A DNA stretch of 64,000 nt from Cynocephalus volans (lineage: Eukaryota > Chordata > Mammalia > Dermoptera > Cynocephalidae). The notes below the pieces were generated by a model that was not told the DNA's origin, did not search any database, and saw only the letters and a list, made by a program, of their open reading frames with translations. The position numbers were made by a program, and so were the translations under genes. The stretch spans positions 144,567,001-144,631,000 of the forward strand of contig NC_084461.1 of NCBI RefSeq assembly GCF_027409185.1. Reading direction: 5' to 3'. This document shows positions 1-12,200 of this stretch, piece by piece. Each line of letters begins with the position of its first letter. Position 1 is the first letter of the stretch.

Positions 1-2070
1 TAGACAAGGTATTTATTCAAAAAGGTCCAGCAAGTCAACAATTATATAACTGTGAAATCCAACTGTTACATATCAGAAAGTCATACAAGCTAAAAACATG
101 GGCCAGAATAATCACTGATATTAGGTAAATTTAACTCCTGATGTTGACTTCTGCCTTTTAATTACTTAGCTATTGAATATAGTCAATAGTCTAATGAGTT
201 CTGATTATGGGGAATAGAGCTAAAAATATTTTAAATTAATAATCATCTGCAATGTGACATTTAGGATTGTAAAACTTTAGTCCCCCCTCCACCCATTCTT
301 TTTTCATGAGACAACTTTAGGGTTATAACCAAGATGAATTTCTAATGATTAATGCCCAAGTGATTTGATCTTTGCATATTGCCAGAAAAATTAAGAGGAA
401 CATTTACTTGCCCTTAAGAAAAAAATCTATATTCCACTAAAGGAACACAGATTTAAAATGTCTCCAAGCCCGAAACAAATACTTCCATAACCTATATGTC
501 ATAATGGTCTAAATGAGGATTTTTCAACACAATCCCATAAAAAGAAGTCTTTACTGCTAGACTTAAAATAGATTAGGTTTATATAATTTAATAAATTAAC
601 AAAGTCCACGGTAATTCTTTAGAAGTGAATTGCTTTTCATCTTCCAAATGTATTGGCTTCACCACTGTTGCAAAGAATTTCTAAACCAAGATAACATCTG
701 TGACTTTCCGCAGAGCTCCTGAGAAAACCCGACCGATTTTGTTACATGCTCCAGTTGTCATCAGATACCAACAGAAAAAATCCTTTCTGCCTTAGCTCTA
801 AAATGTTTGCAATGTATTAATATATCTTGCTAATATACATAATCTTTTTTTTTCTTCAAGCAAATATTTGAGAACCTACTACGTGACAGTTCTTGCCAAC
901 CACTTCAAACGTATAAGGAAGATCAAGACAAGGATTTGACACAAGTACCTTATATTTCAGTAAGGATCTCTTCTTAAAGTGGTCTAAATATGTTTCCTAA
1001 CTCAATAACTACTTAACCAGGTGTTTAACTTAACAATTATGCTGTTTCCTACCCATTTAGTAACTAATTAATGTGTTTTCCTATTTTGCTTTAAATGTTT
1101 TACCACTCTCCACACTGTTCCTTTGGATTTTTCTCTTTATTGAGGCCAGATGGCCATGGGCACCCAACCAAGGAACAGATCCTAATGTATCTTCCAAAAT
1201 TATTTGACTTTATTTCTATAACACTCCTTCTTTCAACAAGGAGTGTTCTGATATGTCTGGACCAGGAGTAATATTTTTATTAAATATTAGGAATTTGTGC
1301 CTGCATAATTTAAAGCACAATACCTTCTTCATCTGAAAGGATTTTAGATGTTGTGCTGAGAGTGCATCAGTTTTATGTGTGGTGTTAATGAAAGTTCAAA
1401 TTGTTAAATTAGGTTCAGATATCATGTTCACGGTTTGCATTAACAAGAAAAAAGCAGACAATTGAAGAGATTTGGAAACTGTTCATGTTCAAAAGAATTA
1501 GCATATTAGATGCAAAGAGAAAAAATAGCGTAGTTTTAGAAAGTCGTTCCAGTTAAAACTCTCATTGATAGCCGTGAGATGTTTTTTTCACTGAATCCTT
1601 ATCTGTTCCTTAGTCCTGAAAAGACAGAGGGGGCGAGGAAGTCACATTTGGAAGAATTCATGTTACTAAAATACCCACCAGTTACTAATGTCCCTCAAGA
1701 GCCATGGCCAGACTTTACAGGTGAGAAAATGTATATCCTTTCTACAAAGCTACTCCTGTTAACCAGAGGAACCACAGAACTCAGGGCTAAAAGAGTTCAA
1801 GTTCTCCAGCTCCCTTCTCCCCTTAAATATTAGCTTTCCCACATTTGCAGTAGGTGATCATCTATAAGACACTTCCTAAGACATGTATTTGCAACAACAA
1901 ACTATTAAAAGTTTGATGCCATCCATTATGAGTTTTTCTGGAAAATGTTTTTAACTAAACAGTACCTTAAACTTCACATTAGGATTTTTAAAAGGGAGAT
2001 GTACAGAACCCGCTCTGGGGTTTCCCATTAGAACTACAACAAGGAGAGTGTGAACCACCATCTCCAACTA
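1..2070. other. AT-rich non-coding DNA, no gene seen
   Basis: No reading frame here looks protein-coding; those present are short and without family resemblance. A weak L2-like stretch (about 855-960, antisense orientation) is the only repeat hint. A 10-bp-arm inverted repeat lies at 1220-1247 with an 8-nt loop and may be chance. Otherwise I see nothing that I can name. Confidence 0.6.
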
Positions 2071-2074
2071 ATAT

Positions 2075-2275
2075 TTAGAAAAGAAGATGCTGGAGTGAAA
2101 ATCCCTGGGTATGATTCCCAGCTGTGCAGTGTTGCTCATTTTACTTAATCTCTGTGATTCCTTGTAAGTAAAATGAGGATGAAAGTAACGGCTACCCCAG
2201 AGGGCAATTGTGAAGATTAAATGAAATGAGATGCTTAGTATAATGCCTGGCATATAGTTGCCCCTCTATAAAAAT
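2075..2275 (+). repeat. MIR SINE remnant
   Basis: The order of segments matches the ancient tRNA-derived MIR family: a weak head around 2095-2130, the core with a 'lose the cursor' type stretch ending in an aaaatgagg motif near 2170, and a 3' part with 'gaagattaaatgaaatga' followed by 'tgcctggcatatagt'. Sequence divergence is high, as expected of a repeat shared by all placental mammals. Confidence 0.8.
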
Positions 2276-2334
2276 TCATCATTCAACAAATATATATGTG
2301 CTACTCTGGGTATTTTCAATATTTTCACTGTCTA

Positions 2335-2780
2335 TCATCTTTCTCAATAGACTTTAAGGACAAGTCAATTTTATTGGAATTTTCAAAGAACCAGATCTGT
2401 ATTCATCTTCTCTAGCACTTTTTAATTTTTTGCTTTATTTCTCGCAAATAATATCTTTGATCTCTAATTTTCTCCTTCTGCTTTCTTCAGATATTTTGTT
2501 TTTCTGTTTCCAACCTCTACATTTTTTCGTTTTTGCTTTCTGTCCTGATGTAGGCATTAGGACTCTCATCACAGCTTGTACTATAACCTGTTAGTTTGGG
2601 TATGTTGTGTCTCATTTCACTGTTTTCTAAAGAGTTTTCAATATTCGTGTTAATTTTCTCTCTGATTCCAGAATAATACAAAACTGAATTTCTTAATTTC
2701 CATGTAGTTGAAATTATTTTCAGTCATCTTTTGGTTTTTGGATTACTCTACTTATCTGAGACTACTATATATATATAAAT
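2335..2780 (-). mobile_element. Ancient L1 ORF2 fragment (L1M type)
   Basis: Read on the minus strand, this resembles the region of L1 ORF2 upstream of the reverse transcriptase core, with the familiar plus-strand cues of an antisense L1 (an 'aaagaaccag' start, 'ttgctttatttct', 'gtatgttgtgtctcatttcactg', 'tttcttaatttccatgtagttg'). It is too decayed for any open frame. It is followed by a short TA-rich tract at 2764-2822. The subfamily cannot be fixed by eye. Confidence 0.65.
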
Positions 2781-2822
2781 ATATTTATATTTTTATATAT
2801 AATTATTATATATATAAGTATA
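2764..2822. repeat. TA-rich simple sequence
   Basis: An imperfect run of ta/tat/tata units directly follows the antisense L1 fragment. It is a low-complexity tract with no other visible role. Confidence 0.8.
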
Positions 2823-2989
2823 CTTATTTTAATTTAGAAATATCTATGTAAAAAAGATTTCTGTCTTGAGTTGGTTACAAAATTTATTAAGAAAAATTTT
2901 TAATTAGTAATCTGGGAGATCCTTAAGAATTTTCAAGAAAATTTCTCAATGTTGAGAGGCATGGAACAATGAGTAAAATCAAAAGAAAA

Positions 2990-5610
2990 TAAATATTTGA
3001 ATGTCTGGGCACTCAATTTGTGTTGCTTTACTATAAATTTTAAATATCTAGTAGGAGTCAGGCATGGGGCCTAAAGAGAATTTAAAGTATTCCCATTTGC
3101 TTAAACACTTTACTTCACTAGGTTATAAGTCTTTATAATAGAAGACAGTGCAGGAAGTTTTCTGGAAGCACAATTATTAACAACTCAAGCATCATAGCAG
3201 AATGGTGGCTGTAAAATGGGGCCAGTAGACTGGGTTTAGGAAGGATGAAGATGGTGAAAGTCAAGCCCATGTTTAAATACACATATAAGCAGACCATCTG
3301 AACAATGTGTGAGGCATCAAGATAAGGAAATCCTATTATTGGGGTACATATGTCTCAAGAAGAAAAGAAACCTCAGGAACAAGTGGCTTAACTTCTAAAA
3401 CATGGCCAACAAATCTAAATGCAGAGACCTTCTGGAAGTTTATAATCTGTATAATCTAATCCTTTGTCCCAGAAAAACAAAACATTTTACCCTAAATCCA
3501 GAGTCCTCTTTAGTTTTATGTAGGGTTATAGAAAGAAAAGACTAATTATTTATACAACTTTGGGTAAGTGGTTCTTGTCCAGCCTTGGCTTCCTCATCTG
3601 ATAAATAGCTATGGGTGGCAAGGAGCTTGATTACATGACCTGTATGGTGGCTTTTAGCTCTACGATTTTATGGTTCTGTATGCTGGTGAACATAGGTCTA
3701 CTCTAAGCATTAAAACATATAAAGGAATTCAAATCACAAATAGCCTGGCTATAACAGACCTTACTGAAATGGTTCAGATCAAATACACAACACCCTGACA
3801 TATTACTTGATAAGACTAGTCTAAAAATAAGCCTGTCATTGATAATAAGTTTTCAGGCATAAAAATGAATCTTGTTAAAAGTTATGTTGTGATGCAGAAA
3901 TCTGATTTAAACTACCTAAAAGAATAAGAAGGAAGTAAAGTGCTGAATAACTAAAATTGGCTGAGAAACATGTTAGGCATTTAACATGTGCTGCATAGCT
4001 GGAAATCATGAAAATAAAAATTGCAGACTATCACCCTATAGCAGATGCTGTTGGTTCCCAGCCCATATCCCTCGGGTCTTGTTACTTATTTGCTCCTGCA
4101 CAAATACCGACTGGCAGTAGCTGCATCTCTTTGCCTGAGAGTTCTGAAGGCCTGGTCTTTTTTGCTCATCCTCTTTCCCTTCCTTCTTTTCTGTTTTCTT
4201 TCAAGGGGAGTTCTCTTGGTAAGGCCCATTTCCAGGATTTTGTAATTCTAAATTTGGAGATTAGGTGTAACGATATCCAATAGAGGAAGGGAGATGCTTC
4301 AAAAAACAACAGACACGTAGCTTGGGGCTTGGTAAGACAGGGAGTAAAGTGAGAGAATGAGAGAAACAGGAACCACTAGGATATAAGAAAAAGTGGGAGA
4401 TAAAAGGGGATTTTATAAAGTATTGTCTTTTAATTACAGAGCTGTGATTCAAACATAAATCCCTCCAATACTAGTCTGGAAGGATAAGTTTTAAGTATAG
4501 TAAAGTAAGTACAGACTGGAATACTAGGCTAAGATGCCTCTCTTACCTCCTTTCTACCCAGAATCTATATACAATGATGCAGATGGGTCTCCAGAGTACT
4601 AGCATGAGAATTTTGAAATACTTTATTTGATAAACCAAACCACCAAACAAGCACTCATTTTCCCATCAACCACAATATTATTTCTGTCTCTAAAAGGTAG
4701 ATTTTTTTAAAGAGCATGAATACGTATGTTCTGTCTGGGGAAAAGTGGGGATTTTATTTCAAGTTTATGTACATCATTAGGTTGCTGGAAGTCATGGAGA
4801 CCTAAATTACACATGCAAGCTATTTCATGCATTGAGACTTCTTGTAGGAAAAAAGAAGCAATCAAATAAGTCAGCTCAAATCATCCTTGACATTTACAAG
4901 GTGGCTAAAGTATCATTTTCAGAAATGACTTTTTGCTCCTATTAAACGACTAATTATACTCTAGCTCCTGTTTCAGAAGAATGTCAACCAACTAGTCTCC
5001 CAAAATGTGTATTTATAGGATGCAATTCTTTTCAAGTCAAAGCTTTATAAAAAAAAATTCAGGAATTGGAGCCATGGCTGTTTGTATCTCTTCTGTAAAA
5101 GCAGTCATCAAGACAAATATTTACTGTTTGGGTTGTTGAACACAGATATGTGGACAGAAGTTTAATGTCCATGCAATCTGTTTCCAGTGCATTACCCATT
5201 ATATTACAAACAACAAGCAAGATTCTTTCTTGTTTAAAATGTGTCCCACATGCTCAGAATCAATCTTGATCAACTGACTGCAGTATAATTTGGCGGTTCA
5301 GAGATGAGAAGATTATGAACACATTTCGATTAAAAAACAAATTCAGAGAAGGCAAGTTGAGTGTGTTATGCATCTAACAATGCTTCTGAAAAACATTTAG
5401 GAGCCCGTCAAGTCAAGTCTGAACAGAAAGTCTTGGTCTACTTTGCCAAACAGTATAATGCAAATGATTACTTAGGGTAAAGCTACAGGCAACCTTTTAC
5501 TTTTAATATAACAAATTCCTGAAATATATTCAAAAGTGGAGTGTGCAGAAATGAAGTGGTCTGTGTTAAATCCTAGCTCCACTAATTAAAATATCTTAAA
5601 TTACTTGATG
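2990..5610. other. Non-coding DNA; one MIR-like remnant
   Basis: I see no gene. At about 3555-3680 there is a MIR/MIR3-like core ('cttcctcatctgataaatagc' followed by a tail with 'cttttagctctacgattttatg') on the plus strand. The rest is unremarkable AT-rich sequence. The 91-codon frame at 4008-4283 overlaps another frame of similar size, has no recognisable domain, and is most likely chance. Confidence 0.55.
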
Positions 5611-5619
5611 TCTCTGATT

Positions 5620-6200
5620 CATACATGTATTCATTCAACAGATGTTTATTGTTTGCCTGTTATTTGTCAGACACTGTTCTAGGATCTGGGGATACAGAAA
5701 TCAATAAAAGAAGCTATAATCTCTGCCTTCATGCTTTTAAATGAGGGTATTAATAAAAAGGACAAAAGACAAATATGTGGAACATATAGTATATTAGAAC
5801 ATGATAAATATCAGAAAGAAAAATAAGGCAGAGAATGAGATACGAATTATTGGAGGAGTGACATTTTAGATGAAGCAAGGTAAGGTATTGCTGAGAAGAT
5901 GAGTTTGGGCGATAAACTGAAGGAAATGAGGAAGCAAGCCATGAAGACTTTCATCCGGAGAAAGAGCATTTCAGCTGTGGCATGTGCAAAGGCCCTGGGG
6001 CAAGTCCACACCTGACAAGAAAAGAGGTGAGGATGGCTAGAGCAGAGAGATGAAGGGTAAAACAGTAGGAGATGAGGAGAGGGAAGTAATGGGATGGGTG
6101 CTGGATGGACAGACCATGAAGATCTTTTAGTTCATAGCAAGAATCTTAGAGGAAACAAGAAGCTATTGGAAGATTTTGAGAAGAGAAGTGCTATTATCTT
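5620..6200 (-). mobile_element. L2 (CR1-like LINE) remnant
   Basis: The plus strand starts with 'attcattcaacagatgttta' and 'gacactgttctaggatctgg', the reverse complement of the L2 3' end. It continues through the antisense landmarks 'gcaagccatgaag', 'catgtgcaaaggccctggg' and 'agctattggaagattttga'. It is old, unable to move, and has no open frame. It ends a little before the duplicated unit that starts at 6367. Confidence 0.75.
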
Positions 6201-6552
6201 GCTTGCATTTGATAGGAAAAATAGTAATAATTTTTCCTCATAGTTTACGGTGAAGATCAAATATGATTATTGACATAAAATGCTTCCCACAGAACATGGC
6301 AAAAGGTAAACAGGATATTCACTGCTTTAATTATTTTTATCTGGACAGAGATTAGAAAAGCATAATTAAAAATTAAATTCATTGTGTGATATTATAAATT
6401 ATAATATTGTTTCTTTTTTTGTTTGTTTTGCTTTTATCCCTCATAAATTAAAGCAATAATCCCAGGAGAGAAAGAAAAATAACAAGGAGAAACTTTGGTT
6501 CTTTGGCTTAAAGATCAAGTGAAGATAATTTCTGAAACATTTAAGTTTGAGT

Positions 6553-6571
6553 AAAAAAAGAGAGAGAGAGA
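6553..6571. repeat. 5' target-site duplication, (A)n(GA)n
   Basis: A7 followed by about six GA units stands directly before the L1 5' end. The same motif is at 13533-13550 before the second L1 and at 20338-20360 after it. The 6553 and 13533 copies are explained by the duplication of the unit; 13533 and 20338 are the true pair flanking the original insertion. An A-run next to purines suits the L1 endonuclease preference for TTTT/AA. Confidence 0.75.
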
Positions 6572-6572
6572 G

Positions 6573-7960
6573 TTTCAAGATGGTGGCGGCTGCGGCGGCT
6601 GGCGCGGAGTAGCTGAGGTGGAAAAGGTGGCCACTGGGCCTCAGGCAGCCGGGAAACTTGTGGACCTTCCTCTGGCCATCTCTTAAGGGAGGACTGCTGC
6701 TGCTGGCCAGTCGTGGGGGCTCAACGCCACTTTGCCCCCGGCAGGAGAGGCTGCCTCATTTACAGGCAACAGCTTTGAAGTGTGGAGCAGGAAAAGAACT
6801 GATTCTTAGCTGCAAAAGCGAGTCTTGAAACAGGGAACACGGCGCCAGGGCTGCTGTGGATGCAGCCAGGATCCCGGAGGCTGGGGCCACACTGAAGGCG
6901 GCCAGCTGCCCTATTCAGGATTCGAGGTTTCAGGCCGGCATTAAAGAAGATTCCTGGGAGCGCCCGAGCGGCGCCGCGACTGAACAGCCCGAGGCGGCAG
7001 CGCCGAGAACACGGAAGGCAACAAACCAGAGACAGAGCGAGCGCCCGACCTGGCACAGCACTGTGAGTGATCCCTGGCACAGCTCTGTTCGGGGGGTGGA
7101 TACCCACGCGGCTCCCGCCTGCACCACCAGGCCACTCACTGCCCCGGTGCTGCCTCCATTTTCCCAGGTGCGGGCAGCTCCGCCCTGCTCGGCCATCACT
7201 GAGCCCATTTGCTTGGCCTGGCGCGGGGCTTTCCGGACCCTGCAGGCCGGCCTCCTCTCCCACTCCCTCCGCGGTTCTCTGGCGGGGCTGGGGGTGTGGG
7301 GCGTCCCGACCAGTGTTGGGAGGGCTAGGAAGTACGGGCGGGCCGGCTGTCACTCCACCACACCCTGGTCTCCGGCCCCGGTAAACTTCCTGTTACTGGG
7401 AGGCAGATACCATCTCTGCGACCACCAGTTTGGAAAAAAGCCTAACGAATTTCTGGTTGGGAATAGTGTGGTAGGAGAGTTCCCAGGTCTGCTTGAACCT
7501 GCCGGAGAGCAGGCTGCAGGCGGGCACTAGATTCGGTTTATACCGGGGGGATACAAAGGTGAACAAGACCCGAGAAAGATCTACACAGTGCTACAAAGGC
7601 ACCCAGAGAGACTGGTCGTCTGTGCCTAGCAGAAACCTGGTAGACTTCCTGGGCGAGGCGGTGCTGAGCAGGGTCTTGAAGGCCCAGCTGATAGACAGGG
7701 GTGCAGAAGACACGCCCCAAACCAGCACAGTGTGCACAGAGGGGGGAGACGTGCGGCCAGGGAGGCGGAGACTCGACAGAAACCACACACCCGGTGGGGT
7801 CGCCACTGCACGATCTAACAGCCTGGGCCAGAGCACACTGAACGGGGAGAAGTCCTGTACAGAAAGTGAAAGCTCAACAGAGATCACACACCCTGTGTTA
7901 CGTGATCCACCAGCCCAGCAGAGTACAAGCTGACCAGAAAGGTGGATCCCCGGAGAAGCC
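6573..7960 (+). promoter_or_regulatory. L1 5'UTR with internal promoter, CpG-rich (copy A)
   Basis: L1 transcription starts at the first base of the element from a promoter inside the 5'UTR. Here the GC content jumps against the AT-rich flank and CpGs are frequent, so the tract behaves as a CpG island and a methylation target. A YY1-type motif, caagatgg followed by tggcggc, lies at about 6576-6590, the same place near base +10 where primate L1 carries YY1. The last 300 bp (about 7720-7930) contain two diverged units of the repeat that is expanded in the L1 at 30150. Long sense (6856-7530) and antisense (6760-7353) open frames cross this tract. Confidence 0.8.
6576..6590 (+). promoter_or_regulatory. 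YY1-like site at the L1 start
   Basis: The motif caagatgg followed by tggcggc sits within the first 20 bases of the element. YY1 binds CAAGATGGCGGC-type sites, and in human L1 such a site at the same place sets the transcription start. The extra tgg splits the best match, so binding is plausible but not certain. The same motif is at about 13555-13569 in the second copy. Confidence 0.6.
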
Positions 7961-8102
7961 CAAGACCCGAGGCAACCACACACACAAGACACTAGAGGCC
8001 AACTGAGCAGTCACGGCGGGAGCCATACCAAATTGGCAACGACAGCAACATCCTAGTTAGTCATTAGTCTTAAACCGGTGGACTGTGAAACCCCCTGCCA
8101 CA

Positions 8103-9083
8103 ATGAATAAACACCAAAAAAAAGACACCAGAAATACAAAAAATCAAGAAAGTACACCACCAAAAGTTAATAAATCTCATACTCTAGATCCTATAGAACA
8201 AGAAGCCCTTGAAATAACTGATAAGGAATTTCGAGTGATAATTCTAAGGAAACTGAATGAGATACAAGAAAACTCAGCTAGACATCATGATGAAATGAGG
8301 AAAAGTATACAGGATCTGAAAGAGGAAATATACAAGGAAATCAATGTCCTGAAAAAAAATGTAGCAGAACTTGCTGAACTGAAGAAGTTATTCAGCGAAA
8401 TAAAAAACACAACGGAGAGTTTAACCAGCAGGCTTGTCGAAGTTGAAGAGAGAACCTCTGAACTTGAAGATGGGCTGTTTGAAATAACACAAGCAGACAA
8501 AAAGAAAGAAAAAAGAATCAAGGACATGGAAGAAAATCTGAGAGAGATATCAGACAACCTCAAGCGCTCAAATATCCGAGTCATGGGTATTCCAGAAGGG
8601 GAGGAAAATGGAGATTCCATTGAAAACATATTCAACAAAATAGTGGCAGAAAACTTCCCAGGTATAGGAAAAATCACAGATCTTCAGATCCAGGAAGCTC
8701 AACGATCTCCAAATGTATTCAACCCAAAAAGGCCTTCTCCAAGACATGTCATAGTCAAATTGGCAAAACTCAGAGACAAAGAGAGAATCTTAAAAGCTGC
8801 AAGAGAGAAGCGTCAAATCACCTATAAGGGAGCCCCAATCAGGTTAACATCAGACTTCTCATCACAAACCCTAAAAGCTAGAAAGGAATGGGATGATATT
8901 TTCAAAATACTAAAAGACAAAGATTGCCAGCCAAGAATACTCTACCCTGCAAGGCTATCCTTCCGAAATGAGGGGCAAATAGTATATTTCTCAGACAAAC
9001 AAAAACTGCGGGAGTTCACTACCACAAGACCACCCTTACAAGAAATCCTCAAGGGAGTACTGGGTTTGGTTCCTGAAAAATAA
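8103..9083 (+). CDS. ORF1: L1 ORF1p, RNA-binding chaperone (copy A)
   Basis: A 326-residue protein that trimerises, coats L1 RNA in cis and acts as a nucleic-acid chaperone in the cytoplasmic RNP. I chose the ATG at 8103 (MNKHQKK...); upstream in-frame codons to 8085 begin with GTG, which is not a credible start. Residues 1-41 are a basic, disordered head. Residues about 42-152 are a long coiled coil rich in Leu, Ile, Glu and Lys heptads. Residues about 157-252 form the RRM, opening with NIRVMGIPEGEE and holding RHVIVKLAKLRDKERIL. Residues 253-323 are the C-terminal domain with YPARLSF. The length suits the family (338 in human). It differs from the copy at 15084 at three residues (39, 65, 77). 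It ends 187 bp before ORF2 and lies in a different frame. Confidence 0.95.
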   Translation: MNKHQKKDTRNTKNQESTPPKVNKSHTLDPIEQEALEITDKEFRVIILRKLNEIQENSARHHDEMRKSIQDLKEEIYKEINVLKKNVAELAELKKLFSEIKNTTESLTSRLVEVEERTSELEDGLFEITQADKKKEKRIKDMEENLREISDNLKRSNIRVMGIPEGEENGDSIENIFNKIVAENFPGIGKITDLQIQEAQRSPNVFNPKRPSPRHVIVKLAKLRDKERILKAAREKRQITYKGAPIRLTSDFSSQTLKARKEWDDIFKILKDKDCQPRILYPARLSFRNEGQIVYFSDKQKLREFTTTRPPLQEILKGVLGLVPEK

Positions 9084-9270
9084 CTACCACTGCCATAAAA
9101 ACCTAAGAAAAATCTAAACCCGCTAGTACAATAAAAATGGCATTCATGAAGAGAAAACAAGCTAACAAAAACACTATCTACAACCTAAGGAACCAACAAA
9201 CAAAGAAACCAAACAGTAAATCAGAAAGCAAGGAACAAAAGACACCTAAGACAACCAAACAACCAATAAA
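9084..9270 (+). other. L1 inter-ORF spacer (copy A)
   Basis: A spacer of 187 bp that is A-rich, almost free of G on long stretches and without an open frame. Human L1 has about 63 bp here. ORF2 is translated by an unusual reinitiation in known L1s; a long unstructured A-rich leader would suit scanning or internal entry. Copies B (16065-16251) and the third L1 (31889-32075) keep the same length and composition. Confidence 0.75.
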
Positions 9271-12200
9271 ATGCTAAGAATAAATCAACACCTTTCAATA
9301 ACAACTCTTAATGTTAAAGGCTTAAATTCCCCAATTAAAAGACACAGACTGGCTGACTGGATCAAAAAGCAGGACCCAACTATATGCTGCCTACAAGAGA
9401 CCCACCTCACCCATAAAGATTCACACAGACTAAGAGTAAAAGGATGGAAAAAGATTTACCATGCAAACAGAAAAGAAAAACGAGCTGGAGTGGCTATTCT
9501 TATATCTGACAAAATAGACTTTAAACTAAAAACCATAAAAAGAGACAATGAGGGACACTACTTAATGATAAAAGGACTGATCCATCAAGAAGACATAACA
9601 ATCATAAATATGTACGCACCCAATGTTGGAGCAGCCAGATTTATAAAACAAACTCTATTAGACCTAAAGAAGGAAATAGACACTAATACCATAATAGCAG
9701 GGGACCTGAACACTCCACTGTCAATATTAGACAGATCATCTAGGCAAAGAATCAGTAGAGAAACACAAGATCTAAACAAGACTCTAGACCAATTGGAATT
9801 GGCAGATATCTACAGAACATTCCACCCAACAACCTCAGAATATTCATTCTTCTCATCAGCACATGGATCATTCTCCCAGATAGATCACATATTAGGTCAC
9901 AAATCAAGTCTCAATAAATTCAAAAAAATTGGAATTATCCCATGTATCTTCTCAGACCACAATGGATTAAAACTAGAAATTAATAACAAACAAAACTCTG
10001 GAAACTATACAAACACATGGAAATTAAACAGCATTCTACTTAATGACATATGGGTCCAAGAAGAAATCAAGCAGGAAATCAAAAAGTTTATTGAAACTAA
10101 TGAAAACAATGATACATCATACCAAAACCTGTGGGATACTGCAAAAGCAGTATTGAGGGGAAAATTTATTGCATTAAATGCTCACTTCAGAAGAATGGAA
10201 AGATGGCAAGTGAACAACCTAACACTTCACCTTAAAGAACTAGAAAAACAAGAACAATCCAATCCTAAAGTTAGCAGACGGAAAGAAATCATTAAGATCA
10301 GAGCAGAACTGAATGAAATTGAAAACCAAAAAACAATTCAAAAGATCAACGAATCAAAAAGTTGGTTTTTTGAAAAGATAAATAAAATTGACAAACCATT
10401 AGCATGGCTAACAAAAAAAAGAAGAGAGAAGACTCAAATAACAAAAATTAGAAATGAAAAAGGCGATATTACAACTGATTCATCTGAAATACAAGCAATC
10501 ATTCGAGACTACTATAAACAACTATACGCCAACAAATTTGAAAATCTGGAGGAAATGGATAAATTTCTGGACACACACAAGCTCCCAAAACTGAACCGTG
10601 AAGACGTAGAAAATTTGAACAGACCAATAACAATAAAGGAGATTGAAGCTGTTATCAGAAGGCTCCCAACAAAGAAAAGCCCAGGACCAGATGGATTCAC
10701 AGCAGAATTTTACCAAACATTCAAAAAGGAATTGACACCGATTCTTTACAAACTATTCCAAAAGATTGAAACGGACGCAAATCTCCCAAACTCATTCTAT
10801 GAAGCAAACATCATCCTGATACCAAAACCAGGTAAAGATATAACCAAAAAAGAAAACTACAGGCCGATATCCTTGATGAATATAGATGCAAAAATCCTCA
10901 CTAAAATACTAGCAAACAGAATACAGCAACACATACGAAAAATTATTCATCACGATCAAGTGGGATTCATCCCAGGGATGCAAGGTTGGTTCAACATACG
11001 CAAATCAATAAATGTGATACACCATATTAATAAACTCAAACACAAGGACCATATGATCATCTCTATAGATGCTGAAAAAGCATTTGATAAAGTTCAGCAC
11101 TCATTCATGACAAAGACCCTCTATAAGTTAGGTATAGAGGGAAAGTATCTCAACATAATTAAAGCCATATATGCCAAACCCACTGCCAATATCATCCTGA
11201 ATGAGGAAAAGCTGAAAGCTTTTCCTTTAAGAACAGGCACTAGACAAGGATGCCCACTCTCACCACTCCTATTCAACATAGTGTTGGAAGTACTAGCCAG
11301 AGCAATCAGAGAAGAGAAGGAAATAAAGGGCATCCAGATTGGAAAAGATGAAGTCAAACTGTCCCTGTTTGCAGATGACATGATCCTATATATCGAACAG
11401 CCTAAAACCTCTACAAAAAAACTGTTGGAATTGATAAATGATTTCAGCACAGTAGCAGGATACAAAATCAACACACAAAAATCAGTAGCATTTCTTTTCT
11501 CCAATAGTGAACATGCAGAAGGAGAAATTAAGAAAGCCTGCCCATTTACAATAGCCACCAAAAAAATAAAATACTTAGGAATTGAGTTAACCAAGGAGGT
11601 GAAAAATCTCTATAATGAGAACTACAAACCACTGCTGAGAGAAACTAGAGAGGATACAAGAAGATGGAAAGATATTCCATGCTCTTGGATTGGAAGAATC
11701 ATCATAGTGAAAATGTCCATACTACCCAAAGTGATATACAAATTCAATGCAATCCCCATCAAAATTCCAAAGACATTTTTCTCAGAAATGGAAAAAACTA
11801 TTCAGACATTTATATGGAACAATAAAAGACCACGAATAGCCAAAGCAATGCTCAGCAAAAAAAATAAAGCTGGAGGCATAACACTACCTGACTTTAAGCT
11901 ATACTACAAAGCTATAATAACCAAAACAGTATGGTACTGGCATAAAAACAGACACACTGACCAATGGAATAGAATAGAGAATCCAGAAATCAACCCTCAC
12001 ACTTACTGCCATCTGATCTTTGACAAAGGCACCAAGCCTATTCACTGGGGAAGGGACTGCCTCTTCAGCAAGTGGTGCTGGGATAACTGGATATCGTTAT
12101 GCAGGAGAATGAAACTAGATCCATACCTCTCACCATATACTAAAATCAACTCAAAATGGATTAAGGATTTAAATATACACCCTGAGACAATAAAACTTCT

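Noticed and set aside
1220..1247. Small inverted repeat (10-bp arms, 8-nt loop)
   Set aside because: Short enough to arise by chance in 64 kb and without supporting context such as a T-run or gene end.
4008..4283. 91-codon frame as a small gene
   Set aside because: No domain, no conserved feature, overlaps another frame of similar length in a different phase, and no splice or promoter context.
6856..7530. 224-codon frame as a host gene
   Set aside because: It lies wholly in the L1 5'UTR, is copied with the element, and has no recognisable domain; GC-rich DNA has few stops. Kept only as a finding.
8085..8102. ORF1 extended upstream to 332 residues
   Set aside because: The added six codons start with GTG in copy A and TTG in copy B (15066). 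The first ATG is at 8103 and 15084, in a fair context (ccacaatg), giving 326 residues in both.
8285..8677. Antisense frames inside ORF1 and ORF2 (and the same in copies B and C)
   Set aside because: Shadows of the sense coding frames; composition follows the sense codons and there is no independent sign of a gene.
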